Assembly (NCBI RefSeq): GCF_000525775.1
Contig: NZ_JALU01000016.1
Span: forward strand, 155,032-219,031
Direction of reading: 5' to 3'
DNA from: Mogibacterium timidum ATCC 33093
GTDB taxonomy: Bacteria > Bacillota > Clostridia > Peptostreptococcales > Anaerovoracaceae
DNA: 64,000 bases
This document shows positions 35,119 through 44,328 of the stretch, piece by piece. The notes below the pieces were generated by a model. It was not told where the DNA came from. It did no database searches and worked only from the letters and a program-made list of their open reading frames with translations. The translations under genes and the position numbers were made by a program. Position 1 is the stretch's first letter. Each line of letters starts with the position of its first letter.

Positions 35119-37535
35119 TGCCTATGTTTGTGCCGGGAATTGGCGAATTTGCAGCAATGCATGAAACCAATATGGCAGAGCATCCGGAGCTCGGCAGGCT
35201 GTTCGAAAGGATGACATTCCTGCCGCTTGAAAATGTTACCAAGATTGTACCTCCGGGCGGAGCGGGTATAGGGATGCACGTAATCCCCGTAGAGCAGGCA
35301 ATATCTGTGGAGGAGAAATCTGTATCGGTAGAGCACATTTCGCACTGGCTGAAAAAATACGAAGGGAAGTATGCAGCGAGTCCTTGTTCATGTCGTAAGT
35401 CTAATCGCACTTACGATGAAGGCTGTGCTGATGATTTTAATGATTGGTGTATAGCTGTCGGAGATATGGCTGATTACGTAGTAGAGACCAAGAAGGGCGG
35501 ACGCTACATAACTAAGGAAGAAGCACTTGCTATATTTAAGAAGGCGGAAGACAACGGGTTCGTACACCAGATTACAAATATAGACGGTGATCAGAAGATT
35601 TTCGCTATATGTAACTGTAACGTAAATGTATGTTATGCACTCCGTACATCTTTGCTCTTCAATACCCCTAATATGTCACGTTCTGCATACGTTGCAAGAG
35701 TGGAGAAAGATAAGTGTGTTGCATGCGGACGCTGCGTTGAGCATTGCCCCGCAGGAGCTGTTAAGCTCGGACAGAAGCTATGTAAGGCGGATGGTACCGA
35801 CGTGCAGTATCCCAAGTCGTCTTTGCCATCTCTGGAAAAATGGGGCAGAGAAAAATGGGATCTTGATTATAAGGACAATAATCGAATTAATTGTTATGAT
35901 ACAGGAACGTCACCATGTAAGACCGCATGTCCTGCACACATAGCTGTTCAGGGTTATTTGAAGCTGGCGGCTCAAGGAAAGTATACTGAAGCTCTTGAGT
36001 TGATTAAGAGGGACAATCCTTTCCCTGCAGTTTGCGGCAGAATTTGCAACAGGAGATGTGAAGACGCATGTACCAGAGGTACTGTTGATCAAGCTGTAGC
36101 GATTGATGAGGTAAAGCGCTTCATAGCTCAGCAGGATTTGGACAGCGAGACGAGATTCGTCCCAAGCAAGGTCATCCCAAAGGTTCGAGGAGAATTTGAA
36201 GAAAAAATTGCAATTATAGGTGGCGGTCCGGCCGGACTCAGCTGTGCGTACTATCTGGCAGTCAAAGGATATAAGCCGACGGTGTTCGAGAAAGAACACA
36301 GAACCGGCGGTATGCTCATGAACGGAATTCCAAGCTTCAGGCTGGAGAAGGACGTAATAGAAGCAGAGATCAATGTACTGCATGAGCTCGGTGTCGAATT
36401 CAGATGCGGGATAGAAGTGGGCAAGGATGTAACTGTTTCTGAACTCAGAGAGCAGGGGTACAAGGGCTTCTATGTTGCAATAGGATTACAGTCTGGAGGA
36501 AGTCTTGAGATTCCGGGTTCAGACGCAAATAGTGTCATGGCGGGTATCGACTTTATGCGCAAGGTTAATGTAGGAGAGGACGTTAAACTCAGTGGCAAGG
36601 TGGTCGTAATCGGAGGTGGCAATATTGCATGTGATGTTGCCAGAACAGCTGTTAGATTGGGCGCTGAATCGGTAGACATGTATTCGCTGGAAGCATATGA
36701 AGATATGCCTTGTGGTGTAGAGGACAGAGGCGAATGTGAACGCGATGGAGTGAATATCCACGGCGGATGGGGGCCTGTCTCTGTGTCGAAACATGATGGT
36801 GCATGTGCAGGAATATCCTTTAGAAAATGCCTAAGTGTTAGAGATGACGATGGAAGATTTGCCCCAATATTCGACGACGAAGTAACTGCAGATGTGGAAT
36901 GTACTACAGTACTGTACTGCATAGGCCAGAAGGTTGACTGGAAGCAGCTGCTGGAAGGAACAAAGGTCGAGTTTAACGTGAATGGAACGGCTAAGGCGGA
37001 TCCTGTAACTTATCAGACGGCGGAACCGGATATATTTGTCGGGGGCGATGTTTACACAGGCCAGAAATTTGCCATCGATGCAATTGCTGCGGGCAAGGAA
37101 GGTGCCGTATCGCTTCACAGATTTGTCCAACCACACTCCAGTTTAACCCTCGGACGCAATCGCAGAGAGTTTATAGAGTTCGATAAGAAGAATATGAAGG
37201 TGAATGAGGAGACCTTTGACAATACGCCAAGGCAGAGAATAGGATATAACCAAGCATTGTCAAAGACGTTCAAGGATGAAAGGATTGCATTTACAAGAGA
37301 GCAGGTACAGAGGGAGACAGCTCGCTGTCTATCGTGCGGAGCCTCGTTTGTGGATGAGAACAAGTGTATCGGATGCGGCGTATGCACTACAAAATGTGCA
37401 TTTGATGCTATCGCTATTCACCGCGAACATCCGGAGTGCTCCAAGATGACTCCAAGCGAAGAAAAGATGAAACACATCTTACCATATGCAGCTAAACAGG
37501 CTATACGTGTGAAATTTTCAGGCAAGAAAGGTTAG
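35118..37535 (+). CDS. FAD-dependent NAD(P)-linked oxidoreductase with Fe-S domains
   Basis: 805 residues from GTG 35118; the native start is probably ATG 34984 in another frame. The N-terminal third contains Cys clusters (SPCSCRK, CNCNVNVC) and a 4Fe-4S motif, CVACGRCVEHCP. The middle follows glutamate-synthase-small-chain enzymes: ACPAHIAVQGYLKLAAQGKY, CGRICNRRCEDAC, FAD site IIGGGPAGLSCAYYLA, NAD(P) site VVIGGGNIACDVARTA. The C-terminus has CIGCGVCTTKCAFDAI. It can therefore move electrons between NAD(P)H, flavin and Fe-S centres. It lies between DUF5692 and hypA (8 bp gap). The substrate is unknown; a small-molecule reductase or a Ni-enzyme-linked redox partner are possible. Confidence 0.8.
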   Translation: MPMFVPGIGEFAAMHETNMAEHPELGRLFERMTFLPLENVTKIVPPGGAGIGMHVIPVEQAISVEEKSVSVEHISHWLKKYEGKYAASPCSCRKSNRTYDEGCADDFNDWCIAVGDMADYVVETKKGGRYITKEEALAIFKKAEDNGFVHQITNIDGDQKIFAICNCNVNVCYALRTSLLFNTPNMSRSAYVARVEKDKCVACGRCVEHCPAGAVKLGQKLCKADGTDVQYPKSSLPSLEKWGREKWDLDYKDNNRINCYDTGTSPCKTACPAHIAVQGYLKLAAQGKYTEALELIKRDNPFPAVCGRICNRRCEDACTRGTVDQAVAIDEVKRFIAQQDLDSETRFVPSKVIPKVRGEFEEKIAIIGGGPAGLSCAYYLAVKGYKPTVFEKEHRTGGMLMNGIPSFRLEKDVIEAEINVLHELGVEFRCGIEVGKDVTVSELREQGYKGFYVAIGLQSGGSLEIPGSDANSVMAGIDFMRKVNVGEDVKLSGKVVVIGGGNIACDVARTAVRLGAESVDMYSLEAYEDMPCGVEDRGECERDGVNIHGGWGPVSVSKHDGACAGISFRKCLSVRDDDGRFAPIFDDEVTADVECTTVLYCIGQKVDWKQLLEGTKVEFNVNGTAKADPVTYQTAEPDIFVGGDVYTGQKFAIDAIAAGKEGAVSLHRFVQPHSSLTLGRNRREFIEFDKKNMKVNEETFDNTPRQRIGYNQALSKTFKDERIAFTREQVQRETARCLSCGASFVDENKCIGCGVCTTKCAFDAIAIHREHPECSKMTPSEEKMKHILPYAAKQAIRVKFSGKKG

Positions 37536-37543
37536 ACTACAGC

Positions 37544-37894
37544 ATGCATGAATTAGGAGTAGTATTCCATATGATCGATGAGCTCAAAGCGGTGGCTGCT
37601 GATAACGATGTACAGGACATATCTAAGGTTGTGGTCGAGCTTGGTGAAGTATCAACCGTTATTCCCTCATATCTGCAAGATTGCTGGAAATGGGCGGCTG
37701 TCAAGCATGATTTTCTTAAAAACTGCGAGCTTTGCATCGAGACTATCCCGGCTGTAACTTACTGTGAAGCTTGTGGCAAGGAGTATGGGACGGTCGAATT
37801 CGGCAGAGCTTGCCCGTGCTGCGGTAGTGGTCGTACGTATTTGATACGTGGCAATGAGTTCTTGATTAAGGAGATAGAAGTACCGGAGGTGTGA
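37544..37894 (+). CDS. hypA: Nickel metallochaperone HypA
   Basis: 116 residues. It begins MHELGVVFHM, the conserved Met-His-Glu whose His2 binds nickel, and has a zinc site with CEAC and CPCC. It delivers Ni to [NiFe]-hydrogenase or urease maturation together with HypB. It lies 8 bp after the flavoprotein and 1 bp before hypB. No hydrogenase or urease genes are in the window. Confidence 0.93.
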   Translation: MHELGVVFHMIDELKAVAADNDVQDISKVVVELGEVSTVIPSYLQDCWKWAAVKHDFLKNCELCIETIPAVTYCEACGKEYGTVEFGRACPCCGSGRTYLIRGNEFLIKEIEVPEV

Positions 37895-37895
37895 G

Positions 37896-38564
37896 ATGGA
37901 CAAGGTTAGAGTAATTGAGGTAAAGGAAAGCGTTTTTGCGAACAACGACAGAGAGGCTGACAGGATCAGAAATAAGCTCAAGGATCAGAAAACCTGCTTG
38001 ATCAACCTCATGTCATCGCCCGGAGCAGGCAAGACGACGACTCTGCGCAGGCTAATCAAGGACATGAGTGGTGAGCTCAGCATAGGTGTCATGGAGGCGG
38101 ATATCGATTCGACTGTTGACGCTGAGGCAATTGCCGAGGCCGGAGCAAGGTCTATTCAGATTCACACAGGCGGTATGTGCCATCTCGATGCGGGAATGAC
38201 AGAACAGGGATTGGATGAGATTGAATCGGAGCAGTTTGATCTGTTGGTGCTCGAGAATGTCGGTAACCTGGTGTGTCCTGCTGAATTTGATACTGGTGCA
38301 GTATTCAACATGTCCATTCTTTCAGTACCCGAAGGGCACGATAAGCCGCTCAAATATCCTCTCATGTATGAAGTATGCAAGGCTCTCGTAATAAACAAGG
38401 TGGATGTGCTTCCCTACTTTGACTTCGATATGGAAAAAGTCAAGGAATATGCCTTGATGAGAAATCCGGACATCAAGATTTTTACGGTATCAGCTGCGAC
38501 CGGAGAAGGCTTCGCTGAGCTCGAGGAGTGGCTAAAGGGAGAAGTTGAGGTGTGGAATCGCTAG
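37896..38564 (+). CDS. hypB: Nickel-insertion GTPase HypB
   Basis: 222 residues. G1 SSPGAGKTTTLRRL, G3-like ENVGNLVCPA and G4 NKVDVLP are present. GGMCHLDA carries the Cys-His metal site at the dimer interface. There is no His-rich N-terminus, so no nickel storage. Cotranscribed with hypA. Confidence 0.95.
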   Translation: MDKVRVIEVKESVFANNDREADRIRNKLKDQKTCLINLMSSPGAGKTTTLRRLIKDMSGELSIGVMEADIDSTVDAEAIAEAGARSIQIHTGGMCHLDAGMTEQGLDEIESEQFDLLVLENVGNLVCPAEFDTGAVFNMSILSVPEGHDKPLKYPLMYEVCKALVINKVDVLPYFDFDMEKVKEYALMRNPDIKIFTVSAATGEGFAELEEWLKGEVEVWNR

Positions 38565-38602
38565 TTGAATCACAGCGCCGAAACGGGATTTGGAATAAAA
38601 AG

Positions 38603-38652
38603 AGCAGCAACTTAAAGCTTGAAACAGTTTCTATAAGTCTTGAGTCGCTGCT
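38603..38652. terminator. Bidirectional terminator between hypB and the minus-strand genes
   Basis: AGCAGCAACT (38603-38612) pairs with AGTCGCTGCT (38643-38652) with one mismatch. Plus-strand tail TATTTGTTAT; minus-strand tail CTCTTTTTATT. Confidence 0.65.
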
Positions 38653-38688
38653 TATTTGTTATAAATATACACGGGTTAAAGCACACGA

Positions 38689-39207
38689 TTACGGTTGTTC
38701 ATTCAAATGATCCTTCACAATGTCTATATACTTGTCGAGTCTGGGCAGGAACATCTTGTGTAGATTCTTTTCGAGCTTTCCGCCGGAAGGAACGAACACA
38801 GCAAACACCAGTACTGCGAGCAGTATCGCAAATACGTAGGAAATCACTGATATTGCAAATATCGGTGTCATAAGCTGCACGATTATTCCGATCACTAATA
38901 GGATAGCACTCTCTGCGAGCAGCATAATCGGGATAGGCGATTTCAAGCCTCGCGTCTCAAATTTGTAGTTTAGCTCTGTAGTTTCACTTGAGGTGGATGC
39001 GAGATCCAGCTCAAGCGTCTTAAAATTGATCAACAGATTGGAAAGATTCTTTCCTTCCGGCGTCTTCGTGAACTGTTTAATCCTGTATCGGTCAAACGAA
39101 TAACTCTCGGGTGTCTCAATTCCCTTGTAGCCGAGAAGCCCTTTAAGAGCTACCTGAACGACTTCCACAGGAGCTTTGATGTTTACCGCTCCATGTATTT
39201 CTTCCAT
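38689..39207 (-). CDS. Membrane protein of unknown function, two hydrophobic segments
   Basis: 172 residues from ATG 39207, chosen for AAAGGAG upstream; the frame is open to 39264. A soluble N-terminal half (about 1-85; MEEIHGAVNIKAPVEVVQVA, with a SRPBCC-like feel) precedes two membrane segments (IPIMLLAESAILLVIGIIV and IFAISVISYVFAILLAVLV) and an amphipathic basic tail. Not recognised. It lies 1 bp downstream of the next gene (39209-39697), so the two are coupled. Confidence 0.65.
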   Translation of the reverse strand: MEEIHGAVNIKAPVEVVQVALKGLLGYKGIETPESYSFDRYRIKQFTKTPEGKNLSNLLINFKTLELDLASTSSETTELNYKFETRGLKSPIPIMLLAESAILLVIGIIVQLMTPIFAISVISYVFAILLAVLVFAVFVPSGGKLEKNLHKMFLPRLDKYIDIVKDHLNEQP

Positions 39208-39208
39208 A

Positions 39209-39697
39209 TTAATGATCTCCTTTACGAGTATTGTCAGCAGCAGATGTGCGGAGAAGCCACACAAACATTCCTATCTCTGCCAGGCAAATTATAATACCGA
39301 CGATGGACGCTGTGACTTGCAGCAGGGTTACACTTGCAAAAATCAGTCCGGCAATTACATCGAGGATCATCGGAAACAGATATAGCCCCCAGCGCTTTTT
39401 GATGTCGGAGTCTTCATCCATATCTGAGATATAGTGCGTGCAGCCGGCAAGAAGTGATATCGATGCTATAAACAATATAAGGTAGAGAATTCCAAATATA
39501 ACCAGTTTAAATAGCACGGAGATATCCGAGTAGTAGAAATAAGCGTCGTTGAGTGATAAATCGTCGCTTATAGTAAGTGCAAATACGATATACAGGATTG
39601 TACGCGTGATGGCGAAACCTATATAAGTGTAGACATAACGCCGTATTGATCTTGTCTGTTCATGTTTGGAATAGTATTTTGTTTCAATGTTATTCAT
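39209..39697 (-). CDS. Small four-span membrane protein, unknown
   Basis: 162 residues with four hydrophobic segments (YTYIGFAITRTILYIVFAL, LFKLVIFGILYLILFIASI, WGLYLFPMILDVIAGLIFA, VTASIVGIIICLAEIGMFV). It resembles Tim44-free, DUF-type small integral proteins, but no family was recognised. First gene of a two-gene minus-strand unit. Confidence 0.65.
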   Translation of the reverse strand: MNNIETKYYSKHEQTRSIRRYVYTYIGFAITRTILYIVFALTISDDLSLNDAYFYYSDISVLFKLVIFGILYLILFIASISLLAGCTHYISDMDEDSDIKKRWGLYLFPMILDVIAGLIFASVTLLQVTASIVGIIICLAEIGMFVWLLRTSAADNTRKGDH

Positions 39698-39773
39698 GGG
39701 TGTCGTGTCTTAATCTGTGAAATAAGGCAGCTTGCGCTGCCCCATACATTTGTATTTGTGTGTTTGATGTTAT

Positions 39774-40376
39774 TTACGCTTCGGTGCCGGGAGTTTCGTT
39801 CTGAACGGATGCATCAGGAGCTTCCGTCTTAACCTCGTAATCAACATCTACAACAGTTTCAGCGTTAGCGGTTGCAGTACTTTCAGTTGCAGCAGACGCT
39901 TCTGCGGTCTCAGCAGTTTCTGCAGTCTTTGCTGCGGCAGCCTTCTTGAGGTCTGCAACTGCGCCGAAATCAAGGTTGCTCTCAACGCTGCTCTCGAACT
40001 CGCTCTCGCCCTGAAGCTTTCTGAGCTGACTGATTGATACACCGCAGAGAATCCATGTAATGATGCCGAGCACAAGTCCGAGGAATGCAAGCACTAATGT
40101 AACAATGGCAGATATAATTAAAAGGACAAAGCCTGTCGACTTTTTGCTACTTTTGATGAGCAGGATAATCGCACCTATCATAACAGCGATTGATACGACT
40201 ATAAGCGCGATGAAAGTGAATCTCTGCGTGTTATAGGCCGCCATGTAGTTGCCTGAATACGATCCTGTAACAAGTGTTCTATTAGTAATTCTAATTACAG
40301 CAAAGGCGATAATCGTAGCAATGATTAGTATAGTATCGAGAAGGATACCTTTTTTAGCAATACTCTGTTCTGTCAT
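39774..40376 (-). CDS. Membrane protein with Ala/Glu/Thr-rich C-terminal tail
   Basis: 200 residues from ATG 40376 (AAGAAAGG upstream; the longer frame to 40409 has no site). Three hydrophobic segments (LDTILIIATIIAFAVIRI, FIALIVVSIAVMIGAIILLI, GFVLLIISAIVTLVLAFLGL-GLVLGIITWILCG) precede a low-complexity tail of Ala, Glu, Thr and Val ending PGTEA, which is likely disordered. Function unknown. Confidence 0.65.
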   Translation of the reverse strand: MTEQSIAKKGILLDTILIIATIIAFAVIRITNRTLVTGSYSGNYMAAYNTQRFTFIALIVVSIAVMIGAIILLIKSSKKSTGFVLLIISAIVTLVLAFLGLVLGIITWILCGVSISQLRKLQGESEFESSVESNLDFGAVADLKKAAAAKTAETAETAEASAATESTATANAETVVDVDYEVKTEAPDASVQNETPGTEA

Positions 40377-40532
40377 ACCGAATCCTTTCTTGAATAAAAA
40401 AATTTTCAAATCATTCTATCATACTTTAGTTTGCTGTACTAGTTTTTAATACTAAATTCGTATGTTATAATATTAAGCAACTATATTGTCTACGGATGTT
40501 AGGTATGAGATCCGGAGAAAGGAAGGTTAGCA

Positions 40533-41474
40533 ATGGCTCTAGTAACTACTACAGAAATGTTTAAGAAGGCATATGATGGAGGCTATGCTATCGGAGCTTT
40601 CAATGTCAATAATATGGAAATCGTTCAGGGAATCACTGAGGCTTGCAGGGAGGAAAATGCTCCTGTAATCCTGCAGGTATCAAAGGGGGCGCGCGCTTAT
40701 GCCAGCCACACCTACCTGATGAAGCTGGTTGAGGCAGCAGTTCTGGATTGCCCGGATATCCCGATTTCTCTGCACCTCGATCACGGTCCTGATTTTGAGA
40801 CTTGTAAGTCTTGCATAGACGGCGGTTTTACTTCGGTTATGATTGATGCTTCTTCGAAGCATTTTGAGGAGAACATAGAGATTACCAAGCAGGTTGTAGA
40901 TTATGCTCACAAGTATGGCGTTGTAGTTGAAGCAGAGCTCGGCACTCTGGCTGGCATAGAGGATGACGTAAATGTTTCGTCTGAGGACTCGTCGTATACG
41001 CGTCCTGAAGAGGTTGAGGAATTTGTACGCAGAACCGGCTGTGATTCGCTTGCAATTGCAATCGGAACCAGTCACGGCGCTTTCAAATTCAAACCGGGTA
41101 CTAAGCCACAGCTTCGCTTTGATGTTCTTCACGAATGCGAGAAGAAGCTGCCGGGATTCCCGATAGTGCTTCATGGGGCATCCTCTGTTCCACAGGAATT
41201 CGTCCGGATGATTAACACATATGGTGGCGCTATGAAGGATGCGCTTGGCGTTCCGGAGGATCAACTCAGAGAGGCTGCACGCTCCGCAGTGTGCAAAATC
41301 AACATCGATTCGGATCTCAGGTTGGCGATGACGGGTTCCGTTAGAAAGCATCTGGTGGAGTTCCCGTCGGAGTTCGACCCCAGACAGTATTTAAAGCCGG
41401 CTAGGGCTAATATCAAGGAACTGGTTAGACATAAGCTCGTAGATGTTCTCGGCTGTGCAGGAAAGGCACTGTAA
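40533..41474 (+). CDS. fba: Class II fructose-bisphosphate aldolase
   Basis: A zinc-dependent glycolytic/gluconeogenic aldolase. 313 residues, TIM barrel. Motifs: AIGAFNVNNMEIVQGI, SLHLDHGPDFETCKSCID (catalytic Asp and first Zn His), EAELGTLAGIEDDV, TSHGAFKF (Zn His), LHGASSVP (Zn His) and KINIDSDLRLAMT. GGAAAGGAAGG lies upstream. Monocistronic with a strong terminator. Confidence 0.95.
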   Translation: MALVTTTEMFKKAYDGGYAIGAFNVNNMEIVQGITEACREENAPVILQVSKGARAYASHTYLMKLVEAAVLDCPDIPISLHLDHGPDFETCKSCIDGGFTSVMIDASSKHFEENIEITKQVVDYAHKYGVVVEAELGTLAGIEDDVNVSSEDSSYTRPEEVEEFVRRTGCDSLAIAIGTSHGAFKFKPGTKPQLRFDVLHECEKKLPGFPIVLHGASSVPQEFVRMINTYGGAMKDALGVPEDQLREAARSAVCKINIDSDLRLAMTGSVRKHLVEFPSEFDPRQYLKPARANIKELVRHKLVDVLGCAGKAL

Positions 41475-41503
41475 TTTGAGCAAAACTTTAATGTGGTGAG
41501 ATT

Positions 41504-41540
41504 TAGAGCATTGCGCCCGGCGCAATGCTCTATTATTATA
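41504..41540 (+). terminator. Intrinsic terminator after fba
   Basis: A perfect 13-bp stem, TAGAGCATTGCGC / GCGCAATGCTCTA, with a 3-base loop; the tail is TTATTATAG, a weak T-run. Confidence 0.75.
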
Positions 41541-41605
41541 GAGGTAGACATTTTTGTTGCATTAAATTAAATATATAATATTCAATATAACATCAAGAGG
41601 TATAC

Positions 41606-42982
41606 ATGAAGACACTTTATTTTGATTGCGCGAATGGCATCAGCGGCAATATGACTATCGGAGCACTTCTAGAAGTGTGTGATGGAGAACAGTACCTGAG
41701 AACAGAGCTCGATAAGCTTGGAGTCCGAGGATATGATCTCAAGGTTGTTAAGCGTGATTCATATGGGATAAACGGCACTTATGTGGAGGTGCTCAAGACA
41801 GGCACCAACACTCCTGTCGATGCACTACCGGATGAGATGATGGGAATGAGACCGCATGATCGCAGTCAGGTGCATCATGACCATGATCATGAGCATCCTC
41901 ACATTCATGAACACGAAGAACATCATGAACATCACCGCCATTCGCATGATCACGAACATCACCATGACCACATTCATGATCACGGACATCACCACGAACA
42001 CGAGCACAGGACGTATGGTGATATAAGGCTGATAATCGAACAGAGCGGTATCACGGATGGAGCTAAGCAGCTTGCAAATTCCATGTTCCACAAGGTTGCT
42101 GCTGCGGAGGCAACGGTGCATGGCAGGCCTATAGATGAAGTGCATTTCCACGAGGTCGGCGCTCTCGATTCCATTGTGGATATCATAAGCGTCGCTATTC
42201 TGATGGACTACATTCAGCCTAACCATGTGATTTCCAGTGTCGTTTCAGATGGTCACGGTACTATCAGATGTGCACACGGTGTGCTGAGCGTTCCTGTGCC
42301 GGCAACATCTGCAATCTACAAAAGTGAGCAGGTTAGGTTTAAGCAGATTGATATTCCTACCGAGCTTGTTACTCCGACTGGTGCGGCAATTATCTCCACC
42401 TTTGCGGAGCAATACGGGCTGATGCCGGAGATGAATATTTCAGAAATCGGAGTCGGTGTCGGCAGCCGTGAAATAGGTGGTCCTAACACGCTCAGAGTCA
42501 TCCTCGGCGAGGTGATGGAAGCCGGCGGCGCAGCACATAACAACGACATAATGGTCATAAATTCCAACATCGATGATTCGACCGGTGAAGAGCTCGGGTA
42601 TGTGATGGAGAAACTCATGAGAGCAGGGGCTCTCGACGTGTCGTATGCGCCCATTTTTATGAAGAAGAACAGACCGGCGTACAGGCTGGAGGTCATATGC
42701 AGGACCGGGGACAGGTCCGGGCTCTCTGAAATAATATTCGAGGAGACTACAACCATAGGCATCAGATACTATCCGGTGCAGCGTGAAGAGCTCGTGAGAT
42801 CAAAGGTTGCTGTTAATACAGAACTTGGTCCAATTGAGGCCAAGAAGGTGTGCACAGCAGGTGGCTGCGAGTACACATATCCGGAGTATGAGAGCATGAG
42901 AGAGAAGGCTGCAGAGCTCGGCGTCTCGATGAAGTCGGTGCGTGCAGCGTTTGAGAAGGGCTTAGGGAAGTTAGGGAAATAA
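41606..42982 (+). CDS. larC: Nickel pincer cofactor biosynthesis protein LarC
   Basis: Inserts nickel into the pyridinium-3,5-bisthiocarboxylic mononucleotide cofactor of lactate racemase, using CTP. 458 residues. The N-terminal FDCANGISGNMTIGALLEV is the LarC signature, with VHFHEVGALDSIVDIISV and PTGAAIIST following. A striking His-rich stretch (about residues 90-135; HHDHDHEHPHIHEHEEHHEH) probably holds nickel. In Lactiplantibacillus plantarum larC is made by ribosomal frameshifting between larC1 and larC2; here it is one uninterrupted frame. larA, larB and larE are not in the window. The HAD gene starts on its stop codon. Confidence 0.94.
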   Translation: MKTLYFDCANGISGNMTIGALLEVCDGEQYLRTELDKLGVRGYDLKVVKRDSYGINGTYVEVLKTGTNTPVDALPDEMMGMRPHDRSQVHHDHDHEHPHIHEHEEHHEHHRHSHDHEHHHDHIHDHGHHHEHEHRTYGDIRLIIEQSGITDGAKQLANSMFHKVAAAEATVHGRPIDEVHFHEVGALDSIVDIISVAILMDYIQPNHVISSVVSDGHGTIRCAHGVLSVPVPATSAIYKSEQVRFKQIDIPTELVTPTGAAIISTFAEQYGLMPEMNISEIGVGVGSREIGGPNTLRVILGEVMEAGGAAHNNDIMVINSNIDDSTGEELGYVMEKLMRAGALDVSYAPIFMKKNRPAYRLEVICRTGDRSGLSEIIFEETTTIGIRYYPVQREELVRSKVAVNTELGPIEAKKVCTAGGCEYTYPEYESMREKAAELGVSMKSVRAAFEKGLGKLGK

Positions 42983-43686
42983 TGTATAAGGCTGCAATTT
43001 TTGACATGGACGGAACCATTTTGGATACTATCGCTGACTTAAAGGACAGCATTAATCACGCACTTGAGGTCAACGGTCATCGGTGTGATTATACTGCTGC
43101 CGACACCTGTAGATTTTTTGGAAGCGGTGTCAGGGTAGCTGTGGCCAGGGCTCTCGCAGCTGAAGCAGGACTTACAGCTGCAGAGATTGACGCTATAGGG
43201 GCGGAAGCAACATATCAAGGTGACGAGTCAGAGCTGGCAAATGTCATTGCTTCCTTTGAAGCGTGGTATCCGGCGCACTGTGATATCCTGACGAAGCCGT
43301 TTGAGGGTATATCGACCGCGGTCAGGCGGCTTCAGATTGCCGGAATTAGCACTGCTGTCGTATCTAACAAGATGCATGAGGCGGCAGTGATATTAGCTGA
43401 GAGATATTTCCCGGGAGAGTTCGAATTCGTGCAGGGAGTGGATGACAGAATCAGGCGCAAACCAAATCCGGATGCGACGCTCAGGATACTTGAACTGATG
43501 GGGCTCTCACGGGATGATGCGGTCTATATCGGTGACACAGAAGTGGATATAGAGACAGCACAAAATGCCGGAATACCTTGTATAAGCGTAGACTGGGGCT
43601 TTAGAAACAGGGATTTTCTGGAACAGGCAGGCGCAGAACATATTTGCTCTGATATGGATGAGCTGGTAGCTGCGATATTAGGATAG
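42982..43686 (+). CDS. HAD-family hydrolase, phosphoglycolate-phosphatase-like
   Basis: 234 residues. Motif I FDMDGTILDT, motif II VVSNKMHE, motif III RRKPNPD and motif IV IGDTEVDIETAQNAG are complete, with a Gph-type cap domain. The start overlaps the larC stop by one base. It could act on phosphoglycolate or as a general sugar-phosphate or nucleotide phosphatase; its link to larC suggests but does not prove a role in cofactor metabolism. Confidence 0.88.
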   Translation: MYKAAIFDMDGTILDTIADLKDSINHALEVNGHRCDYTAADTCRFFGSGVRVAVARALAAEAGLTAAEIDAIGAEATYQGDESELANVIASFEAWYPAHCDILTKPFEGISTAVRRLQIAGISTAVVSNKMHEAAVILAERYFPGEFEFVQGVDDRIRRKPNPDATLRILELMGLSRDDAVYIGDTEVDIETAQNAGIPCISVDWGFRNRDFLEQAGAEHICSDMDELVAAILG

Positions 43687-43774
43687 CGTTGCAGCTCGGA
43701 GCAGCAGGCTGCCGCTTCATGAGGCGTGAGTCTGCTGCTGAATCATTAAAAGCAGGAAGAGCTATAGGCATATA

Positions 43775-44278
43775 ATGGAGGAAATCGTGGGAGCTATGAA
43801 GGTACAATGTAGTGGAGAGTGCATCCTCGTCATCAAAAGGAAGATTCAGAAGGTGAGCGCCTTTAGCTTCGTCGGCGATTATATGGTTGCATTTGATGTG
43901 CAAGGCGTGCCGATCGATGGGGCTAGGATTAATTCCAATCAGCAGCTATATACCGTGCTGTATTATGAGAAGCTTCATATGATAGCCCTTGTTGTCAAGA
44001 GACCGTCACCATGTGCTATAGTACTGGTGTTTCGCAGCGGTGCGGATTACGACGATGTAATTTCACTATTGCAGCAGACGGCTGAAAGCGTGCGATTTAG
44101 CAGACAGAATTTCAAGATATCAAGCTATGCCGACAGGATAGCGGAGAAGCTCATGGACGGAGTGGAACTGGCAATCATGGATGTGGTCGATAAGTCCGAG
44201 GTTGAAGCCTGTCCGGTGTGTGGAATGGAGGTTCAGCCGGGTGCCATGTACTGTATGGATTGCGGCGCGGAGCTGTAG
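43775..44278 (+). CDS. Zinc-ribbon-tailed protein of unknown function
   Basis: 167 residues from ATG 43775; an internal ATG at 43796 is possible since neither has ideal spacing. The body is alpha/beta with a PH-like or DUF-type beta character (ECILVIKRKIQKVSAFSFVG, GAVIL-like strands) and is not recognised. The C-terminus is a zinc ribbon: CPVCGMEVQPGAMYCMDCGAEL-type (two CxxC pairs). It stands between the HAD gene and cysE. Confidence 0.7.
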   Translation: MEEIVGAMKVQCSGECILVIKRKIQKVSAFSFVGDYMVAFDVQGVPIDGARINSNQQLYTVLYYEKLHMIALVVKRPSPCAIVLVFRSGADYDDVISLLQQTAESVRFSRQNFKISSYADRIAEKLMDGVELAIMDVVDKSEVEACPVCGMEVQPGAMYCMDCGAEL

Positions 44279-44328
44279 CGAATATTTGAGAATGTATTGA
44301 TGCAAAGTCATCTAGAGAGGAGTACGAA

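Noticed and set aside
41870..42010. Short repeats in larC as a possible tandem-repeat or CRISPR-like element
   Set aside because: They are His/Asp codons (CAT/CAC/GAT) of the nickel-binding stretch, with no regular unit length or spacer structure.
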